From NCBI RefSeq assembly GCF_021917145.1, contig NC_061075.1, positions 920,215 to 984,214 on the forward strand: a DNA stretch of 64,000 nucleotides, in the 5' to 3' direction. The position numbers and the translations under genes are program-made. Positions 59,801-64,000 of this stretch are shown here, piece by piece (positions within the stretch are counted from its first letter, which is position 1; each line of letters starts with the position of its first letter). The notes under the pieces were generated by a model. The model did not search any database. It was not told the DNA's origin and saw nothing but the letters and a program-made list of their open reading frames with translations. This DNA comes from Hypomesus transpacificus. Taxonomy: Eukaryota > Chordata > Actinopteri > Osmeriformes > Osmeridae.

Positions 59801-61049
59801 AAAAGATACCCCATAACAGTGTAATCATTCTAGAGTAAACCTCAGGAAAGAAACAGATACATGTGCTAACAGATACAAGCAATTCAAAGAACATGATTTG
59901 CCATATTCCAATGACCATTTATTTACATATATTTGACACCACGATTAATATTAAGTGTTATACAAGACACACAAGCTACTCTAAATTAAGTTATTTCAAG
60001 AGAGCACATAGCAGGTGTTCATGAGGTGAAGCCTTAATGGATCAGCAGTGGTTGACTGTACAGAAGGCGTGACTAGTTGGCAGGGATGGGCTGAACAACA
60101 GATCGCCTGAAACAGAGATCTATTTCACCGCTACACGGACGTTTGAAAAAGATTTACCGAGCCATAGTGACATGGTCGATGTTTGTCCGGCAATGAGCGA
60201 CATTTGCCGTATTGCTGAGATCAAACCAAAACCCTATTCCTGTTGGTCATGTCGAATCTAGACAACAGGCTCCAACCAACTGAGTCTAACATAGTACAGA
60301 TGTAACCAGGTAGCTCTTGCTGTGTGGGTAACCTAGAAACTCCTGGGTCCTAGAGTTACCCCGTTACACAGATAACATATTTCGTGCTTCATACCAGTGA
60401 AACAATCAGTTATAGAGTTGTGGTGCACTTTACTGTAATGTAATCACTCACTTGCCTGTGTGGTCAGTCAGATGACCACCAAGCTGGTCTTGACAGTGTG
60501 ATCTGGCGTATGGCTATAAGGAGTCCAGGAAGCATTGTGACAGCTTAGCCCATTGGTCCAATCAATGATTCAATCGGGGCTCAGACCCAGGATTATTGCA
60601 AATTGAAGAAACAGCATGGAGGCGAGGCTGGAAACAGTCATGTGATGCATCTCGATACTTTGGAGTGTCACCCAGGAGGTCGGTGGCTTTGACCCCTGCA
60701 TGCCTTGACACCCAAGTCTGGAGCTGACCTCACGGTATACGTTTAGGAGACAGTTCACAAACATCTACAGATATCTACAAGCCCGGGATGCTGCGGACAA
60801 CGATGAATCTGGGTCCGACCAATCAGAGGTGAGGGTGTTTGTGGGTGATGCAGTTGGGGGGGGGGGGGGCAGAAGGATAGAAGCTACATTAAAAGGGCTG
60901 ATTGGGACTACAGTCTCATATCCAAGTGATTTGAGAGGTGGGGGGGGCAGAGAGGATGGGGGATGGAGAGCAGGGTGTAATTAGAAGGAGGGAGCTAGGG
61001 AGAGAGAGGTGGGAAATCATGTCAATCAATGTACATCGCACATGTGACA

Positions 61050-61275
61050 TGTTCTGGGAGGGGCGGAGCCAGCTAGTGGGGTACTGCTGGGAGGGGGCGG
61101 AGACAGCTAGAGGGGGAATGATGGGAGGGGGCGGAGCCAGCTAGTGGGGTAATGATGGGAGGGGGCGGAGACAGCTAGTGGGGTAATGATGGGAGGGGGC
61201 GGAGCCAGCTAGTGGGGTAATGATGGGAGGGGGCGGAGCCAGCTAGTGGGGTAATGATGGGAGGGGGCGGAGACA
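61050..61275. repeat. 34-bp GGGAGGGGGCGGAGCCAGCT minisatellite, about 6 copies
   Basis: Units GGGAGGGGGCGGAG(C/A)CAGCT plus AGTGGGGTAATGAT. Each carries a GC box (GGGGCGGAG), so the array is a cluster of potential Sp1 sites. Confidence 0.92.
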
Positions 61276-62201
61276 GTCGTCATTGTGACGTCCCTGGAGT
61301 TTACCGACCGGTTGAACATGGGAGAACATTAACGTGAGGACATGCAGGTTAAGTTAAGACACACATTCATGGGAAGAAAAAGAAAACCAGGCAGGTAAAG
61401 AGAGAGCTAACACAGACATGCACACAAACAGACAAGTGGGGTCATATTCACTGGCCTGTGACGCATTTCAAAACATCTACAGCTCCTCCCCTACACGTCC
61501 TATCTTCTGCATGAGCTTAACAGCACATTTTCTCCCCAGAAGTTCATTCCTGTGTTTACAACTTTGGTCCTCAACCCTGGTGTCAGCCAGCGTCCAGGAT
61601 GTTGTTCAGAGGGGCGGGGCTAGGTGGGATATGGAGGCGGAGTCATGGGTGATGTGTGTGTCTGTGTGGGGAAGACAGGCTCTTGTGAAACGAAAACAGT
61701 GCATGCCTCTGTCGTACCAGTAAAAACTTCAGCTGCTGTCATAGGTCGTCCTGCTTATGGGTCACCCTCTTTAGCAAGCTCCTGAAAGCCTTCCCACACC
61801 ATGATGAATAGTCTTCACTGTGGGGGAAAATACACCATGAAGCTTGTGTGAATCGAGTCTAAAGTAAACTATTACATGAATGGATCCTTATTAAAAAAGA
61901 ACCTTTTTGGCCCTATAGACTCTGAAAGTGCTCTCCTAATTATCCAGCATGATATCATGACATTCCCCTCGGAGAAAAAGGGAAACTAGAAGATCTCTTC
62001 TTCTCCTTAATACTCACTCAAGCACACATTCTCTCTCTCTTTCTCTCTTGATTCATATCCCCAATTCTTTCCAAACATCAAAAGGATGAAACAGGGGAGA
62101 GAATACTCGCCTCCCACGTAATCCTCTATAGCTCCCAGTGGTGAAGTATTGAGGGCGATGCCTCCCCCAGGCTACCATAACAAGCTCATTCCCTTCTACC
62201 T

Positions 62202-62285
<84 letters not shown>

Positions 62286-62304
62286 CCACACATACCCACA
62301 CACA
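62202..62304. repeat. Poly-C (about 37) followed by (CA)n
   Basis: Uninterrupted C homopolymer joined to about 60 bp of CA dinucleotide, with CATACCCA variants at the end. Confidence 0.95.
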
Positions 62305-62508
62305 CAACTGTATCTTCTATAGGTTCTAAATGCAATGGCGATGACGTTCAGAGGAGAGTTTGTGTAGCAGGGTGTGATGTTTCATGGTTCCGGGCCTATC
62401 ATCTTCAGTCACTGTTCTCCGAGGGAGCATCTTTGATTTCTGATTGGTCGGTAGCGGCCTTCCTCTTCAGCAAACAGCGGCGAGTGACAGGACGCTGTCC
62501 AACGACAG

Positions 62509-62903
62509 CTAGGGGCTGGCCTCAACGCCATCCTCCAGGCCCCTCCCTCCCAGAAGCCCTTGCAGGCCGAGCGGAGACACCCAGAGCAGCTCAACCAGGT
62601 TGTACTGCCCGTAGCCCATGATGAACCCAAACAGCACGTCGGTGACGTTATGGCGCCCGAGCAGCACCCGGCTGAAGCCCACCAGGCCTGCCCACAGCAC
62701 CACCAGGACCCGCAGAGGGGCGGCCAGGACCAGGTGGGCCAGCACGAAGCGCCCGCACATGGCTGCACGTGTGGCGTGGCCCGAGGGGAAGGAGTAGCGG
62801 TCCACGGAGAAGGTGGCGAACATGTCCATGCGGTTGTGGGAGGGGCGTCGGCGACGGACCACAGCCTTGACCACGCCCACAAGGACCAAATCCAGCAGCA
62901 GGG
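62509..62903 (-). CDS. plpp6: PLPP6-type polyisoprenoid diphosphate/phospholipid phosphatase, 3' exon
   Basis: Last exon (131 codons plus stop) of a PAP2-superfamily membrane phosphatase, entered through an AG at 62904-62905. All three PAP2 catalytic motifs are present: KAVVRRRRP (KX6RP), PSGH, and [12 protein letters not shown] (SRX5HX3D), so it should be enzymatically active. That argues against PLPP7, the catalytically dead relative. Helices [35 protein letters not shown] and [11 protein letters not shown] look membrane-embedded. PLPP6 dephosphorylates presqualene and isoprenoid diphosphates in the ER and nuclear envelope (family knowledge). The N-terminal part must lie on exons beyond the right edge. 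Orientation is the same as the FMO cluster. Confidence 0.82.
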
Positions 62904-64000
62904 CTGTGGAGAGGGGGGGGGGGGGCGGCACGGGGGTTAGAAACGCATAGTAATGACATTTACAAGACATTACATTTAGTCATTTAGCAGACGCTAAATG
63001 TAACTAAGTCGCTCTTATCCAGAGCGACTTACAGTAAATACAGGGAAATTACCCCGAGGCAAGTAGGATGAGGTGCCTTGCCCAAGGGCACAACGTCCTT
63101 TGAGCAAGGCCGGGAATCGAACCGGGAACCTTATGATTACCAGCCTGATTCCCTAACCGCTACTACACCTGACTCACACACACACACACATCTGTTTTTC
63201 CTGTGTAGATAAGACATGTTTGGAAGACTGTTTGATGTGGCTGCTGGCGTGGGGGCAGGTCCAGGCGGTGAGCCGAGTCTGGGTCTTTGTGATGACATCC
63301 ACCACAGAGCACCACCCGCTTGGCACACACTGGAACCCCCACCTTCTCCACAGGCACACAAACACGCTTGGTTCTAATGCCCGCCTACGCCTGCACACAG
63401 GTGATGAGGAGCAGCCTTTGAAGTGAGGAGAGAATGAGAGAGAGCAGAGAGAGCGAGAGCAGAGAGAGAGCAGAGAGAGAGCAGAGAGAGCAGAGAGAGC
63501 AGAGAGAGAGAGGGCTGCAGTACTTTCATTCCAGTGCTGATATTATACTACACTGTAATGGATCAGCTGGCATTGGCTCTCCTGTCCTCTCCACCCTTCT
63601 CCTCTCCCCTGCACCCTCTTGTCTCCCCTCTGAAACACAGCTGGCCTAGCATCACATAGCTTCAAACAGATTATCTGATCTACAGGACTGCCAAACTAGC
63701 CTGCCCTTATGAATAGGAGAATGACGACTAGAGACCTGACCAGCAGTCAGGGATATTTAATGCAGCTATTGTATGTTGCAGCTATTATCTGTTGTTTGGA
63801 ATATGCATTAGCATATTCAAGCAACGGTCGGTATTTACAGTTCAAACTGCACAGCAGCCACATCCTTTGATGATGCACAATAATAACTGCAAACTTCATG
63901 GACGGACAATTCAAGTCGGTCTTAGCCCTCAGCCCAGGCCTAGGCTACAACCTTCACTGGTGTGGTCTTGGTTGCTGTGGCTACAGGTGACCAGGAGCCA
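62904..64000. other. Intron or upstream DNA of the PLPP6-like gene
   Basis: Apart from the SINE at 62968-63173 and a GAGA tract (63426-63510), no exon is recognisable. The missing N-terminal part of the phosphatase is not encoded here. Confidence 0.5.
62968..63173 (-). repeat. tRNA-derived SINE, fullest copy in the window
   Basis: On the minus strand: GTAGCGGTTAGGGAATCAGG (A-box region), GGTTCCCGGTTCGATTCCCGG (B box), GCCCTTGGGCAAGGCACC, then a body with AAGTCGCTCTGGATAAGAGC and a TAAATGTAATG tail. The arrangement (pol III boxes, body, short A/T tail) fits a tRNA-derived SINE family common in teleosts. Confidence 0.8.

Larger units (their letters stand above)
59801..62508. other. Possible long 3' UTR or intergenic DNA
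   Basis: No coding exon seen. Contains the minisatellite at 61050-61275, a 37-base C run (about 62204-62240) followed by (CA)n to 62304, and a stretch at 60390-60475 resembling 59460-59540. Confidence 0.5.

Overview
The window is animal genomic DNA, almost certainly from a teleost fish. Genes are split by GT-AG introns. Intergenic and intronic DNA is full of CA/GT and GA microsatellites, minisatellites, tRNA-derived SINE fragments, LINE tails and hAT-like elements. The gene order myoc / prrc2c / FMO cluster matches human 1q24.3 (MYOC-PRRC2C-FMO). There are no bacterial features, CRISPR arrays or prophages. One 100-N gap (11926-12025) interrupts the assembly. I cannot name the species.

Layout. 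1-4969 (minus): the 5' thirteen exons of a mosaic transmembrane serine protease resembling TMPRSS9 (TM, SEA, LDLa, trypsin domain, LDLa, trypsin domain), running off the left edge. 8017-10098 (plus): a three-exon BTB-BACK-Kelch gene, divergent from the protease. 12028-13113 (plus): the olfactomedin domain of myocilin, whose 5' exons are lost at the gap. 15788-35094 (minus), with a non-coding first exon near 40.4-40.8 kb: prrc2c, which I resolved into 33 coding exons. The reading frame is coherent except for one extra base in each of two C/G homopolymers. 41952-57412 (minus): three tandem flavin-containing monooxygenases (fmo5-like at 41952-46724, FMO-B at 49116-52343, FMO-C at 53920-57412) and an FMO pseudo-exon at about 47.6 kb. 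62509-62903 (minus): the 3' exon of a PLPP6-type lipid phosphatase.

How they relate: these are unrelated vertebrate housekeeping and tissue genes, not a pathway. Myoc and prrc2c converge tail to tail. The FMOs are a tandem xenobiotic N/S-oxygenase family that appears to have exchanged sequence. I found no new multi-gene system. The most interesting signals are: (i) three paralogous FMOs that each split the same 356-nt coding block with an intron at a different position, plus further private introns; (ii) near-identical tracts between otherwise diverged FMOs, suggesting gene conversion; (iii) two practically identical 564/565-bp terminal-inverted-repeat elements with 5-bp target duplications in neighbouring prrc2c introns; (iv) splice donors caught inside tandem repeats.

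All exon borders were read by eye from GT/AG sites, phase continuity and family resemblance. No transcript or database was available.
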